From NCBI GenBank assembly GCA_017848125.1, contig JAGAJY010000101.1:1-38120 (forward strand): DNA of 38,120 bases, written 5' to 3'. Both the position numbers and the translations under genes were made by a program. Below the pieces are notes generated by a model. The model worked only from the letters and a program-made list of their open reading frames with translations, ran no database searches and had not been told where the DNA came from. Each line of letters opens with the position of its first letter. Position 1 is the stretch's first letter. This document shows, piece by piece, positions 23,203 through 31,353 of this stretch. The stretch is from Oscillospiraceae bacterium. Its GTDB lineage: Bacteria; Bacillota; Clostridia; Oscillospirales; Ruminococcaceae.

Positions 23203-24249
23203 CTACTCCTCCGTTTCAAGGTCAAAGCGAAAGACCGCTCCGCCGCTTTTTTTGTTTTTTGCTGTGATACAGCCGCCGTGTGCTCTGATTATGGAAGCGC
23301 ATACGGACAGCCCGATTCCCATATTGTTTCTGCTGCTGTCGGCAGAAGCGCCGCTTCTGTCAAGATAGCCTTCAAAGAGCTTTTCAAGCCTTTCCTTGGG
23401 GATCCCGCAGCCGTTGTCGGAAACCTCGAAAACCGCCTGCCTGCCCTCTGTAAATACTTTAAGCTCCAGCTTTGTCATACCCTTTGCGTGAAACACCGCA
23501 TTTTCCAGCAGGTTTATAAGCACCTGTTCGATAAGCAGAGCGTCCATAGGGATACTGATAAATTCATCGGGGATAGTTACTGTTACCTCGCATTCGTGGC
23601 ATCTTTTTCTGAATTTCAGCACAACTGCGTCAATAAGCTCCTCAAGCACCGTGGGGGTCTTTATTACCTGAACCTTTTCGCTGTCTATCCGTGTAACGGA
23701 CAGCAGATTTTCCACCATACGGGTCAGCCACGCCGAATCCTCTCTTATTTCCGTAAGGAGCTTTATCTGCTGGTCCTTTTTCAGCACATCGTAATTGTCT
23801 ATTATGGCAGATGTAGAGCCGCAAATGGAGGTCAGAGGAGTTCTCAGGTCGTGGGAGATCCCTCTCAGGAGATTTGCCCTCATTTTTTCCATTTCGCTCT
23901 CAGCCTTTGCTTTTTCCTGCTTTTTGGTCTGAACGGTCAGCGCACTTGTAAGCACGGAGATTATAAGCATTACCGCCACCGAAAAAACACACTCGGGGGA
24001 AATAAGGTCAAAGGCATAATAGGGGAATGTGAATGCGTAATTCACCGCAAGAACGCTGACTGCTGAGGAGATTATCCCCATAACATAGCCGTCTGTTTTC
24101 AGTGATATGAGAAATATGCCAAGCACGAATATCATAGGGATAAGGGAATCTGTTCCGTAAACCGTTTTTATTAACATATTTATCCCGAACGCCGCCGCAA
24201 GAACGGCTGCGGCAAACAGGATATCCGTTATGACTTTTTTTGTTTTCAT
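23203..24249 (-). CDS. Sensor histidine kinase, short KdpD-like
   Basis: 348 residues. Four membrane segments fill residues 8-105 in the DUF4118 style of KdpD. A dimerisation helix with the phospho-acceptor His133 in GISHDLRTPLTS follows. The ATPase domain carries N (NLLENAVFHA), G1 (DNGCGIP) and G2 (GIGLSVC) boxes. The N-terminal KdpD and universal-stress domains of full KdpD (about 900 aa) are missing, so what it senses is open. The ATG at 24249 has AAGGA 10 bases before it. The open frame runs further upstream to 24654, but that part crosses the promoter and the divergent gene and is not coding. Confidence 0.9.
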   Translation of the reverse strand: MKTKKVITDILFAAAVLAAAFGINMLIKTVYGTDSLIPMIFVLGIFLISLKTDGYVMGIISSAVSVLAVNYAFTFPYYAFDLISPECVFSVAVMLIISVLTSALTVQTKKQEKAKAESEMEKMRANLLRGISHDLRTPLTSICGSTSAIIDNYDVLKKDQQIKLLTEIREDSAWLTRMVENLLSVTRIDSEKVQVIKTPTVLEELIDAVVLKFRKRCHECEVTVTIPDEFISIPMDALLIEQVLINLLENAVFHAKGMTKLELKVFTEGRQAVFEVSDNGCGIPKERLEKLFEGYLDRSGASADSSRNNMGIGLSVCASIIRAHGGCITAKNKKSGGAVFRFDLETEE

Positions 24250-24280
24250 AATGATCAAATCCTTGCTCTGATATATTTGA

Positions 24281-24309
24281 ATTATAATGCATATAAAAAT
24301 ATTTGTCAA
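24281..24309 (-). promoter_or_regulatory. Promoter of the KdpDE-like/GH3 operon
   Basis: On the minus strand, TTGACA (24309-24304), 17 bases, TATAAT (24286-24281): a perfect consensus promoter. Confidence 0.85.
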
Positions 24310-24392
24310 TAGAATTTCCTGCGGCTGATTTCGCTTGTCAGCGCAGTTTCGGGCATATCTTACATTTCTTAACTGCATCTTTGCTTTATTGA

Positions 24393-24401
24393 TGATATAA
24401 T
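24393..24401 (+). promoter_or_regulatory. Extended -10 promoter of the Na/Pi cotransporter gene
   Basis: TGATATAAT (24393-24401), an extended -10 element; no clear -35 box. A small hairpin GCACA/TGTGC (24421-24434) follows in the leader. Confidence 0.55.
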
Positions 24402-24471
24402 AGAGTCGGAATCGCAGAAAGCACAGCGTTGTGCAGAAAAAACGAAACAAGAAAATGAAAGGAAAGACTTT

Positions 24472-26226
24472 ATGACGATTTTCGACGTGCTTACACTGAT
24501 GGGCGGACTGTGTCTGTTCCTGTTCGGAATGAATGTAATGGGACAGGCTCTTGAACGAAGAGCAGGCAGCAGTCTGCAATACCTTCTGGGAAAGCTTACT
24601 ACCAACAAAGCGGCAGGGCTTTTCACAGGTATGGGCGTTACCTCGGTGATACAAAGCTCCTCTGCGACCACTGTAATGGTAGTTGGCTTTGTAAATTCGG
24701 GGCTTATGACCTTAAAGCAGGCGATAAACGTAATTATGGGCGCTAATATCGGAACTACCGTTACCGCATGGATACTCAGTCTCGGAGGAATAGAGGGCGA
24801 CGCATTGTTTTTACAGCTTTTAAAGCCTATGTCCTTTACTCCCGTGCTTGCTCTTATCGGAATCATTTTCTATATGTTCTGCAAAAGCGGCAAAAAGAAT
24901 GATACGGGTATGATACTTCTGGGCTTTGCAGTGCTTATGTACGGAATGGATATAATGACAGGCTCTGTAGCCGGTCTTGCCGATGTACCGCAGTTCCGTC
25001 AGCTTTTTATAATGTTCTCAAACCCCATTCTCGGAGTGCTTGCGGGAGCGATACTCACCGCAATGATCCAGTCAAGCTCCGCTTCCGTCGGTATTCTTCA
25101 GGCGCTTGCGGCAACGGGACAGGTTACATACGGAGCGGCTATCCCTATTATTATGGGTCAGAATATCGGCACCTGCATCACTGCTATCCTCTCCTCCTTC
25201 GGCACAAACAAGAACGCCAAGCGTGCCGCACTTGTTCATCTTTCCTTTAACGTAATAGGCACTATAGTATGGCTGACGGTTTTCAGCATTGTAAAATATA
25301 CAGCTGCTCCCGTGCTTTTCACCGAAGCGGCAAGCCTTTCGGGAATAGCCGTTGCTCATTCGGCGTTTAATATCGCCTGTACTATACTGCTCCTGCCCAT
25401 GTCCTCTCTGCTTGAAAAGCTTGTTTATAAGCTTGTGCCCGAGACCGAAAGCCCCGATGAGCTTTCCGAACTTGACGAGCGTTTCCTTGCAGCACCTTCT
25501 GTTGCTCTTGAACGCTGTCACGCTCTTGCGGCTGATATGGGAAGATGTGCGGCGGCGGCAGTTACCGAGGCTATCGGCTGTCTTACAGATTATTCTGATG
25601 AAGGAGTAAGAGCCGTCAGAGAAAGGGAAGAAAAAACCGACCATTACGAAGATGTGATAGGCTCGTATCTTGTAAAGCTCAGTTCGGCGCAGCTTTCCGC
25701 CGCAGAAAGCTCGGAGGCGGCAAAGCTGTTGAAGCTTATCGGAGATTTTGAGCGTATTGCCGACCACGGAATGAACATAGCCGAATCCGCAGAAGAGCTT
25801 CATTCAAAAAAGCTCAGCCTTTCAAGGTCAGCTGTAAGGGAGCTTTCGGAAATATCGGGAGCGGTTACGGAGATACTCGGGCTTGCCTGCAAGGCGTTTG
25901 TTGATAACGACCTTGAAGCCGCAAGAGATACCGAGCCTCTCGAGCAGGTGATAGACATTCTGAGGGACAAGCTCAGAAGCAGCCACATTTCAAGGCTTCA
26001 GCAGGGCGAATGCAGTATAGAGGGGGGCTTTGTCTGGTCTGACCTGCTCACAGACCTTGAACGCACCTCCGACCATTGCTCCAATATAGCAGCCTGCGTG
26101 CTTGATGCGGCGGATATGGATCTGCACCGCTCTATCCGTGAAATGCGTTCGGACAGAGCATTTTATAAGCTGAGATATGACATATATGCAGAAAAATATC
26201 TTGAAAAGGAAACGGCTGATAAGTAA
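24472..26226 (+). CDS. Na/Pi-cotransporter-family protein with C-terminal PhoU-like domain
   Basis: 584 residues. Two inverted repeats of membrane helices each carry the family signature: QSSSAT at 61-66 and QSSSAS near 200-205. GANIGTT and GQNIGT follow them. Residues about 350-560 are helical and charged and match the PhoU layout (two three-helix units, ERIADHGMNIAE and ERTSDHCSNIAA). Members import phosphate with sodium. AAAGGA lies 8 bases before the ATG. Divergent from the KdpD-like kinase, which may control it. Confidence 0.9.
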   Translation: MTIFDVLTLMGGLCLFLFGMNVMGQALERRAGSSLQYLLGKLTTNKAAGLFTGMGVTSVIQSSSATTVMVVGFVNSGLMTLKQAINVIMGANIGTTVTAWILSLGGIEGDALFLQLLKPMSFTPVLALIGIIFYMFCKSGKKNDTGMILLGFAVLMYGMDIMTGSVAGLADVPQFRQLFIMFSNPILGVLAGAILTAMIQSSSASVGILQALAATGQVTYGAAIPIIMGQNIGTCITAILSSFGTNKNAKRAALVHLSFNVIGTIVWLTVFSIVKYTAAPVLFTEAASLSGIAVAHSAFNIACTILLLPMSSLLEKLVYKLVPETESPDELSELDERFLAAPSVALERCHALAADMGRCAAAAVTEAIGCLTDYSDEGVRAVREREEKTDHYEDVIGSYLVKLSSAQLSAAESSEAAKLLKLIGDFERIADHGMNIAESAEELHSKKLSLSRSAVRELSEISGAVTEILGLACKAFVDNDLEAARDTEPLEQVIDILRDKLRSSHISRLQQGECSIEGGFVWSDLLTDLERTSDHCSNIAACVLDAADMDLHRSIREMRSDRAFYKLRYDIYAEKYLEKETADK

Positions 26227-26236
26227 AAAGTGTTAT

Positions 26237-26275
26237 ATCCGCACAGCAAAATATTTTCGCTGTGCGGATTTTTTT
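26237..26275 (+). terminator. Intrinsic terminator after the Na/Pi gene
   Basis: A perfect 11-bp stem (26237-26247, 26259-26269), 11-base loop, then six T. Confidence 0.92.
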
Positions 26276-26286
26276 GCCAAAACCTA

Positions 26287-26315
26287 TTGCAATTTTCAAA
26301 TTGATGCTGTATAAT
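26287..26315 (+). promoter_or_regulatory. Promoter of the pheS leader
   Basis: TTGCAA (26287-26292), 17 bases, TATAAT (26310-26315). Transcription would start near 26322, giving a leader of about 380 bases. Confidence 0.75.
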
Positions 26316-26344
26316 ATAATAAGTTGCAGTTTAATGCAATTGTA

Positions 26345-26677
26345 CAAAAACACGATGAGCAGGAATGTTTATTTGCTTGCGCAAATAAACTCAGTAAGCC
26401 TCTTATGCGGAAAGCGGCATAAACAGAGAGTCGGGACCGGTTTTTTTATAGATCGGCTGGAAGTTCCGATGTGTCGGCAGAGGGCTGAATTTCGCCTGTG
26501 AGTGGCTGCCTTGAACAAGCCTTGATATGAAGCGGCTTAATTAGGGGCAGACGAATGACTGCGTTAAAGTCGGGGGGATGTCTGTCCTTAGCCTTTGTAC
26601 GAGTGAATAACGCTCCGTGAAGTCGGGAATAGATATTTCTCCTGTGTCCGAAGGTAAATTTCGGGTGCGGGTTTTTT
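26345..26677 (+). promoter_or_regulatory. T-box-like riboswitch (tRNA-Phe sensor) before pheS
   Basis: Several T-box stem I landmarks occur in order. CGATGAGCAGGAA (26353 on) forms the base. A perfect 10-bp hairpin lies at 26367-26390. AGAGAGTCGG is at 26425, with GGCTGGAAG at 26456 as the apical part. The specifier region CTGAATTTCGCCTGTGAGT has the Phe codon TTC at 26491-26493. A stem II pair (26545-26552 with 26580-26587) encloses the CGTTAAAG element. A terminator ends the leader. I do not find the usual antiterminator UGGN: no TGG occurs between 26520 and 26680. The call rests on stem I and on the downstream pheS. Confidence 0.7.
26641..26677 (+). terminator. Leader terminator in front of pheS
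   Basis: A 12-bp stem with several G-U pairs (26641-26652, 26660-26671), 7-base loop, then six T (26672-26677), 25 bases before the pheS start. It is the regulated terminator expected of a T-box. Confidence 0.75.
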
Positions 26678-26702
26678 ATTTTTTATGAAAGGAAAAGATA
26701 AG

Positions 26703-27722
26703 ATGAAAGAACAGCTTGAACAGATACTTGCGGCGGCTCAGAAGGAGCTGTCGGAGTGTACGGAACTGAAAGCAAAGGAGGAGCTGAGAGTCAAGTACCT
26801 CGGCAAAAAGGGTGAGCTTACCGCAATACTGAAGCAGATGGGCGGACTTTCCGCAGAGGAAAGACCTGTTATCGGTCAGCTTGCAAATACCGTAAGAGCA
26901 CAGATAGAGGAGGCTCTTTCAGCAAAGACAGAGGCTCTCAGAAGCGAGGCGGCGGCAAAGAAGATGGCAGAGGAAACTATTGACGTTACCCTGCCCGGAA
27001 AAGCTCCCCGTCCCGGCAGACTTCACCCCCTCACCGCAACTCTGGAGGAGGTAAAGGAAATATTCCTGGGAATGGGCTTTGATATAGTTGACGGTCCTGA
27101 GGTAGAGACTGACCATTACTGCTTTGAGGCTCTCAATATGCCTAAGTCGCACCCTGCAAGAGACACACAGGATACCTTCTACATCAACGAGAACGTTGTT
27201 CTCAGAACACAGACATCCTCTGTTCAGATAAGAACAATGGAGGAAAGAAAGCCTCCTATCAGAATAATCTCTCCCGGCAGAGTTTACCGCTCCGACGCTG
27301 TTGACGCTACACATTCTCCTCTTTTCCATCAGGTTGAGGGACTTGTTATCGACAAGGGCGTAACTCTCGGTGACCTGTACGGCACTCTCGATATGCTTAT
27401 GAAGAAGCTTTACGGCAGCGGCACACAGATCCGTCTCAGACCTCATCACTTCCCCTATACCGAGCCTTCCGCAGAGGTTGACCTTATGTGCTTCAACTGC
27501 GGCGGCAAGGGCTGCTCAATGTGCAAGGGCGAGGGCTATGTGGAGCTTCTGGGTGCAGGAATGGTTCATCCCGAGGTGCTCAGAGGCTGCGGAATCGATC
27601 CCGAGGTTTACAGCGGATTTGCCTTCGGAATCGGTCTGGAGCGTATCACAATGGGCAGATACGGCATTAACGATATGCGTCTGCTTTATGAGAATGACAT
27701 GAGATTTTTAGGACAGTTCTGA
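26703..27722 (+). CDS. pheS: Phenylalanyl-tRNA synthetase alpha subunit
   Basis: Catalytic subunit of the (alpha-beta)2 enzyme that charges tRNA-Phe. 339 residues: an N-terminal coiled coil (1-90), then the class II core with motif 1 (HPLTATLEEVKEIFLGMGF), motif 2 (SPGRVYRSDAVDATHSPLFHQVEG) and motif 3 (GFAFGIGLERITMGRYG). A CFNCGGKGCSMC element near 263 has four cysteines able to hold zinc, as in many Firmicute PheS. The ATG at 26703 is 9 bases after AAAGGA; the ATG at 26685 precedes that site. Confidence 0.96.
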   Translation: MKEQLEQILAAAQKELSECTELKAKEELRVKYLGKKGELTAILKQMGGLSAEERPVIGQLANTVRAQIEEALSAKTEALRSEAAAKKMAEETIDVTLPGKAPRPGRLHPLTATLEEVKEIFLGMGFDIVDGPEVETDHYCFEALNMPKSHPARDTQDTFYINENVVLRTQTSSVQIRTMEERKPPIRIISPGRVYRSDAVDATHSPLFHQVEGLVIDKGVTLGDLYGTLDMLMKKLYGSGTQIRLRPHHFPYTEPSAEVDLMCFNCGGKGCSMCKGEGYVELLGAGMVHPEVLRGCGIDPEVYSGFAFGIGLERITMGRYGINDMRLLYENDMRFLGQF

Positions 27723-27743
27723 TGATCATACGGGGGTAATGAT

Positions 27744-28187
27744 ATGATTGACAATAAAACAGAAAGCAAGCTTGGTTATTCTCCGCTGGGCAGCATAAAG
27801 CCTGCGCCGCTGCTGAAAACCGCAATGTATGTTATTGCTGCATTGCTGCTTATTTCGGGAGTGATCGCATATTTTGCAATTGTGCCCGAGATCCTTGTAA
27901 TTGTCATATTTGTATTATTTGCGTTGATCTCGTGGCTGTGCGGACTTGCGTTTTCAAGAAGCGCATGGTATTGGAATGATAAACAGTTTAGTATCACACA
28001 GCTTTCGGGAGAAATTCAGTCCTATGATTTCTATGATATCGAAAAGATATACACCGTATCGGAATATCCTGCGAATATAGTCATATTCCGTATGAAAAAC
28101 GGCGAAGAGCCGGGAATATCTCTGGGTGCAGACGGCGCAAAGGAACTGCTGGAGCAGATTTTTGCGGTGCGTCCCGAGCTTAAATGA
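27744..28187 (+). CDS. Two-TM protein of unknown function inside the pheST operon
   Basis: 147 residues. Two hydrophobic segments (about 24-45 and 49-70) form a hairpin. A soluble C-terminal part (DKQFSITQLSGEIQSYDFYDIEKI..., about 80-145) has alternating strands like a small PH-like/YcxB-like domain; that likeness is tentative. GGGGG stands 7 bases before the ATG. It begins 21 bases after pheS with no terminator, so it is co-transcribed. Confidence 0.7.
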   Translation: MIDNKTESKLGYSPLGSIKPAPLLKTAMYVIAALLLISGVIAYFAIVPEILVIVIFVLFALISWLCGLAFSRSAWYWNDKQFSITQLSGEIQSYDFYDIEKIYTVSEYPANIVIFRMKNGEEPGISLGADGAKELLEQIFAVRPELK

Positions 28188-28304
28188 ACAGCTTTATTCA
28201 GAGGGCTTTATGCTTTTGATAAAGTGGGGGAAGAATTTGAGGTTTTTTGGACAGTTGCGGTAAATCAGTCAATTGTTTTTCAGCTGATGTAAAGGGTGAT
28301 AAAA

Positions 28305-28652
28305 ATGTCAGTATCCCTTGCGATATTTAAAGGAGAAAAATTTGACTCCTTTAAAAGTGAACTTGTTTCCGACACCCCATTTTCATTTCAGAGAGTTTAT
28401 AATGAGCATTGGAAGAAAGCGGAGACAGAATGCGGGATAACGTTTTTCAAAAGCGGTATGATGTTTACCGCCGATGATATTCCGCAGGTGCTTGACGAGC
28501 TTATGAGGCTTGATGAATGGGCGGCAGAAAACGGCTGCAGCGACCGTGGATATATGCAGTGCCGCATTCAGGAGATGACAGACCTGCTTACGGATTTTCT
28601 GAACAACTCCGATGGCAGAGAGTTTAGCGAGTATTGGTTTGATATAGGTTAG
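28305..28652 (+). CDS. Small acidic protein of unknown function inside the pheST operon
   Basis: 115 residues, acidic, mixed alpha/beta by eye, no signal peptide or membrane segment. Start ATG 28305 is 8 bases after AAAGGG; the GTG at 28296 overlaps that site. The WKKAETECGITFFKSGMMFTADDIPQVLDELMRLDEWA stretch has no motif I know. It is 117 bases after the two-TM gene and 56 before pheT. Small acidic proteins of this build are often immunity-type or binding proteins, but nothing supports a specific role here. Confidence 0.65.
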   Translation: MSVSLAIFKGEKFDSFKSELVSDTPFSFQRVYNEHWKKAETECGITFFKSGMMFTADDIPQVLDELMRLDEWAAENGCSDRGYMQCRIQEMTDLLTDFLNNSDGREFSEYWFDIG

Positions 28653-28708
28653 CAGGATAAGATATGACAGACAATCATAAAAATTAGTATTAACGGAGGA
28701 AAATAAAA

Positions 28709-31123
28709 ATGGATCTTTCACTCAGATGGCTCTCCGATTATGTGGATATCGGAGAAATGAGCGTAAAGGAGCTTTGCTCGGGTCTTACAATGAGCGGCTC
28801 CAAGGTAGAAAAGTATGAAACAGAGGGAAGCGAGATCTCCAAGGTAGTAGTTGGTAAGATACTCGACGTAAAGCCCCACGAGGATTCCGACCACCTTGTT
28901 GTGTGTCAGGTTGAAGTGGGAGCAGATGAGCCTGTTCAGATAGTAACAGGCGCACCCAATATCAGAGAGGAGAATATAGGCGACCTCGTTCCTGCCGCAC
29001 TTGACGGCTCAACTCTTCCCGGCGGCGTTAAGATAAGAAAGGGCAAGCTCAGAGGAGTCGTATCAAACGGTATGCTCTGCTCACTGGGCGAGCTGGGTCT
29101 TACTACCCACGACTTCCCCTATGCTATTGCTGACGGTATTTTCATTCTCAGAAGCGAGGACGGCAGAGAGCTTACTCCGGGTATGGACATTCGTGATGCA
29201 ATTGATTTCAACGATACCTCTATCGAATTTGAGATAACCTCAAACCGCCCCGACTGCCTTTCTGTTCTGGGTCTTGCCCGTGAAACAGCTGCAACCTTCG
29301 ATAAGCCCCTTAATATCAAGGAGCCTTCCTTCAAGGGCATTGACGGAGATATAAATGAGCTTCTTTCAGTTAAGATTTCCAACGAAAAGCTCTGCTCACG
29401 CTACTGCGCAGGCGTTGTTAAGAATGTAAAGATAGCTCCCTCACCCCTGTGGCTCAGAGAAAGACTTCGTGCAAGCGGTGTTCGTCCCATCAATAATTTC
29501 GTTGACATCACAAACTATGTAATGCTCGAATACGGTCACCCTATGCACGCATTCGATATCCGCTACATCAAGGGCAATTCCATTGACATCAGAAATGCCG
29601 CACAGGGCGAGAAGATAACCACCCTTGACGGCAATGAGAGAACTCTCACCGATAATATGCTGGTAATTGCCGATGCAGAAAAGCCCGTAGCTGTAGCAGG
29701 CGTAATGGGCGGCGAGTACAGCGGAATTATGGACGATACCGTTGACGTGGTATTTGAGTCCGCCTGCTTTGACGGAGCAAGCGTCCGCACTACCGCAAAG
29801 GCTCTCGGAATGAGAACAGACGCTTCCGCACGCTTTGAAAAGGGTCTTGACCCCAGAATGTGTATGCCTGCCCTGCTCAGAGCCTTTGAGCTTGTTGAGG
29901 AGCTTGGCTGCGGCGAGGTGGTTCGTACAATTATCGACTGCGACACTCATGCCGATACTCAGAAAACAGCTCCCTTTGACGCAGAGTGGATAAACAACTT
30001 CCTCGGCACAGATATTCCCGAGGCGGAAATGATAAAGTATCTTGAAAAGCTTGACATAAAGGTAAAGGACGGCGTTGCATACGCTCCTCCCTACAGAATC
30101 GACATTGAATACAAGAACGACCTTGCAGAGGAAATAGCACGTCTTTACGGCTATAATAAGATACCTCAGACTATCATCAGAGGTGTTGCAAGCGGCGAGC
30201 TTACACCTGCTCAGAAGTTCTCCCGCAAGGTGATGAACACGGCAGCTGCTCTGGGTGCAAATGAGATAACCACATTCTCCTTCATCTCTCCCAAGGCTTT
30301 TGACAAAATACGCCTTCCCGAAAGCAGCACTCTCAGAAATACCGTTGTTATCACAAATCCTCTGGGTGAGGATACCTCGGTAATGAGAACTACACTTCTC
30401 CCCTCAATGTGCGAGGTTCTTGCACGAAACTACAACAGCAGAAATGCGGAGGCTGTTCTCTTTGAAATGGGCAATGAGTATCTTCCCAAGGGCGGCGAGC
30501 TTCCCGAAGAGCCTGCGGCTATCTGCTTCGGAATGTACGGCGAGGGGTATGATTTCTATTCCCTCAAGGGCATTATTGAGCAGCTTCTTGACGCTGTGGG
30601 AGCGGTAAAGATCTCCTACGAGCCCTGCAAGGGTCAGTCGGACAATTACGGCGAAGCACCCTCCTTCCACCCCGGAAGATGCGCAGAGGTATTCTCTGAC
30701 GGCAAGCCTCTGGGAATATTCGGCGAGCTTCACCCCGAAACTCTCGAAAATTACGGTATCGGCACAAAGGCATATGCCGCAAAGCTTGACATTGCCGCAA
30801 TAATGGAAGCTTCCGCACCCAAGACCTACAAGCCTCTGCCCAAGTTCCCCGCAAGCACAAGAGACCTTGCTGTGGTATGCGACGACAGTATTCCTGTTGC
30901 TCATCTTGAAAAGGCTATTACCGAGGGCGTTGGCAAGATACTCGAAAGCGTAAAGCTCTTTGATATCTACAAGGGCAAGCAGATTGCAGACGGCAAGAAA
31001 TCCGTTGCATTCAGCATTACAATGCGTTCTCACGAGGGTACTCTTACCGACGAGCAGGCTGACAGCGCAGTAAAGAAGGCGCTTAAGAAGCTCAGCGAGC
31101 TTGGTGCGGAGATAAGAGCGTAA
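28709..31123 (+). CDS. pheT: Phenylalanyl-tRNA synthetase beta subunit
   Basis: 804 residues, the usual full length. Domains in order: tRNA-binding OB fold (VVGKILDVKPHEDSDHLVVCQVEVG, about 47-70), B3/B4 editing module (NRPDCLSVLGLARETAATF at about 180, and PMHAFDIRYI at about 280), B5 (GLDPRMCMPALLRAFELV region onward), the catalytic-like core, and the C-terminal anticodon-binding fold (FPASTRDLAVVCDDSIPV and FDIYKGKQIADGKKSVAFSI). GGAGG precedes the ATG. Separated from pheS by two unrelated small genes but probably still under the pheS leader. Confidence 0.96.
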   Translation: MDLSLRWLSDYVDIGEMSVKELCSGLTMSGSKVEKYETEGSEISKVVVGKILDVKPHEDSDHLVVCQVEVGADEPVQIVTGAPNIREENIGDLVPAALDGSTLPGGVKIRKGKLRGVVSNGMLCSLGELGLTTHDFPYAIADGIFILRSEDGRELTPGMDIRDAIDFNDTSIEFEITSNRPDCLSVLGLARETAATFDKPLNIKEPSFKGIDGDINELLSVKISNEKLCSRYCAGVVKNVKIAPSPLWLRERLRASGVRPINNFVDITNYVMLEYGHPMHAFDIRYIKGNSIDIRNAAQGEKITTLDGNERTLTDNMLVIADAEKPVAVAGVMGGEYSGIMDDTVDVVFESACFDGASVRTTAKALGMRTDASARFEKGLDPRMCMPALLRAFELVEELGCGEVVRTIIDCDTHADTQKTAPFDAEWINNFLGTDIPEAEMIKYLEKLDIKVKDGVAYAPPYRIDIEYKNDLAEEIARLYGYNKIPQTIIRGVASGELTPAQKFSRKVMNTAAALGANEITTFSFISPKAFDKIRLPESSTLRNTVVITNPLGEDTSVMRTTLLPSMCEVLARNYNSRNAEAVLFEMGNEYLPKGGELPEEPAAICFGMYGEGYDFYSLKGIIEQLLDAVGAVKISYEPCKGQSDNYGEAPSFHPGRCAEVFSDGKPLGIFGELHPETLENYGIGTKAYAAKLDIAAIMEASAPKTYKPLPKFPASTRDLAVVCDDSIPVAHLEKAITEGVGKILESVKLFDIYKGKQIADGKKSVAFSITMRSHEGTLTDEQADSAVKKALKKLSELGAEIRA

Positions 31124-31158
31124 GAATATAAGATTCGGCTAAGAAACAGCTGAGTTTA

Positions 31159-31187
31159 TTGACACAGCCCGTTAACTGTGATATGAT
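31159..31187 (+). promoter_or_regulatory. Promoter of the CNNM/CorC gene
   Basis: TTGACA (31159-31164), 17 bases, TATGAT (31182-31187). The leader would be about 160 bases. Confidence 0.75.
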
Positions 31188-31217
31188 TTATCCGAAAGCT
31201 AAACGGAGGAATCTATT

Positions 31218-31274
31218 TTGGACAGTACGGACAGTAACCGAAGAATGTATAATACAAGGCACAGCTATATGTAA
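31218..31274 (+). CDS. Possible 18-residue leader peptide
   Basis: A TTG codon 7 bases after CGGAGGAA opens an 18-codon frame ending in TAA at 31272-31274. Its last third runs through the left arm and loop of the hairpin at 31255-31291, so a translating ribosome would open it. The peptide is rich in Ser, Asp, Arg and Tyr and has no run of one amino acid. This is a weak call based on the ribosome site and on the overlap. Confidence 0.3.
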   Translation: MDSTDSNRRMYNTRHSYM

Positions 31275-31291
31275 GGTATAGCTGTGCCTTG
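31255..31291 (+). promoter_or_regulatory. Strong leader hairpin before the CNNM/CorC gene
   Basis: A perfect 15-bp stem (31255-31269, 31277-31291) with a 7-base loop and no T run. Its outer eight base pairs equal those of the hairpin at 575-603. It could be the regulated structure of a translation-coupled leader. Confidence 0.55.
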
Positions 31292-31353
31292 CTGTGTGTA
31301 TTGACCCGATAATTCCCCGAAGCTTTAATCACAGACAACGAAAGGAAATGATT

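Noticed and set aside
24250..24654. N-terminal extension of the KdpD-like kinase
   Set aside because: The extension would cross the kinase's own consensus promoter and the start of the divergent Na/Pi gene. The ATG at 24249 has a good ribosome site and gives the standard membrane start.
26345..26677. RNase P RNA, 6S RNA, tmRNA or SRP RNA in the pheS leader
   Set aside because: None of the conserved core sequences of these RNAs is seen, while T-box stem I landmarks and the UUC specifier are.
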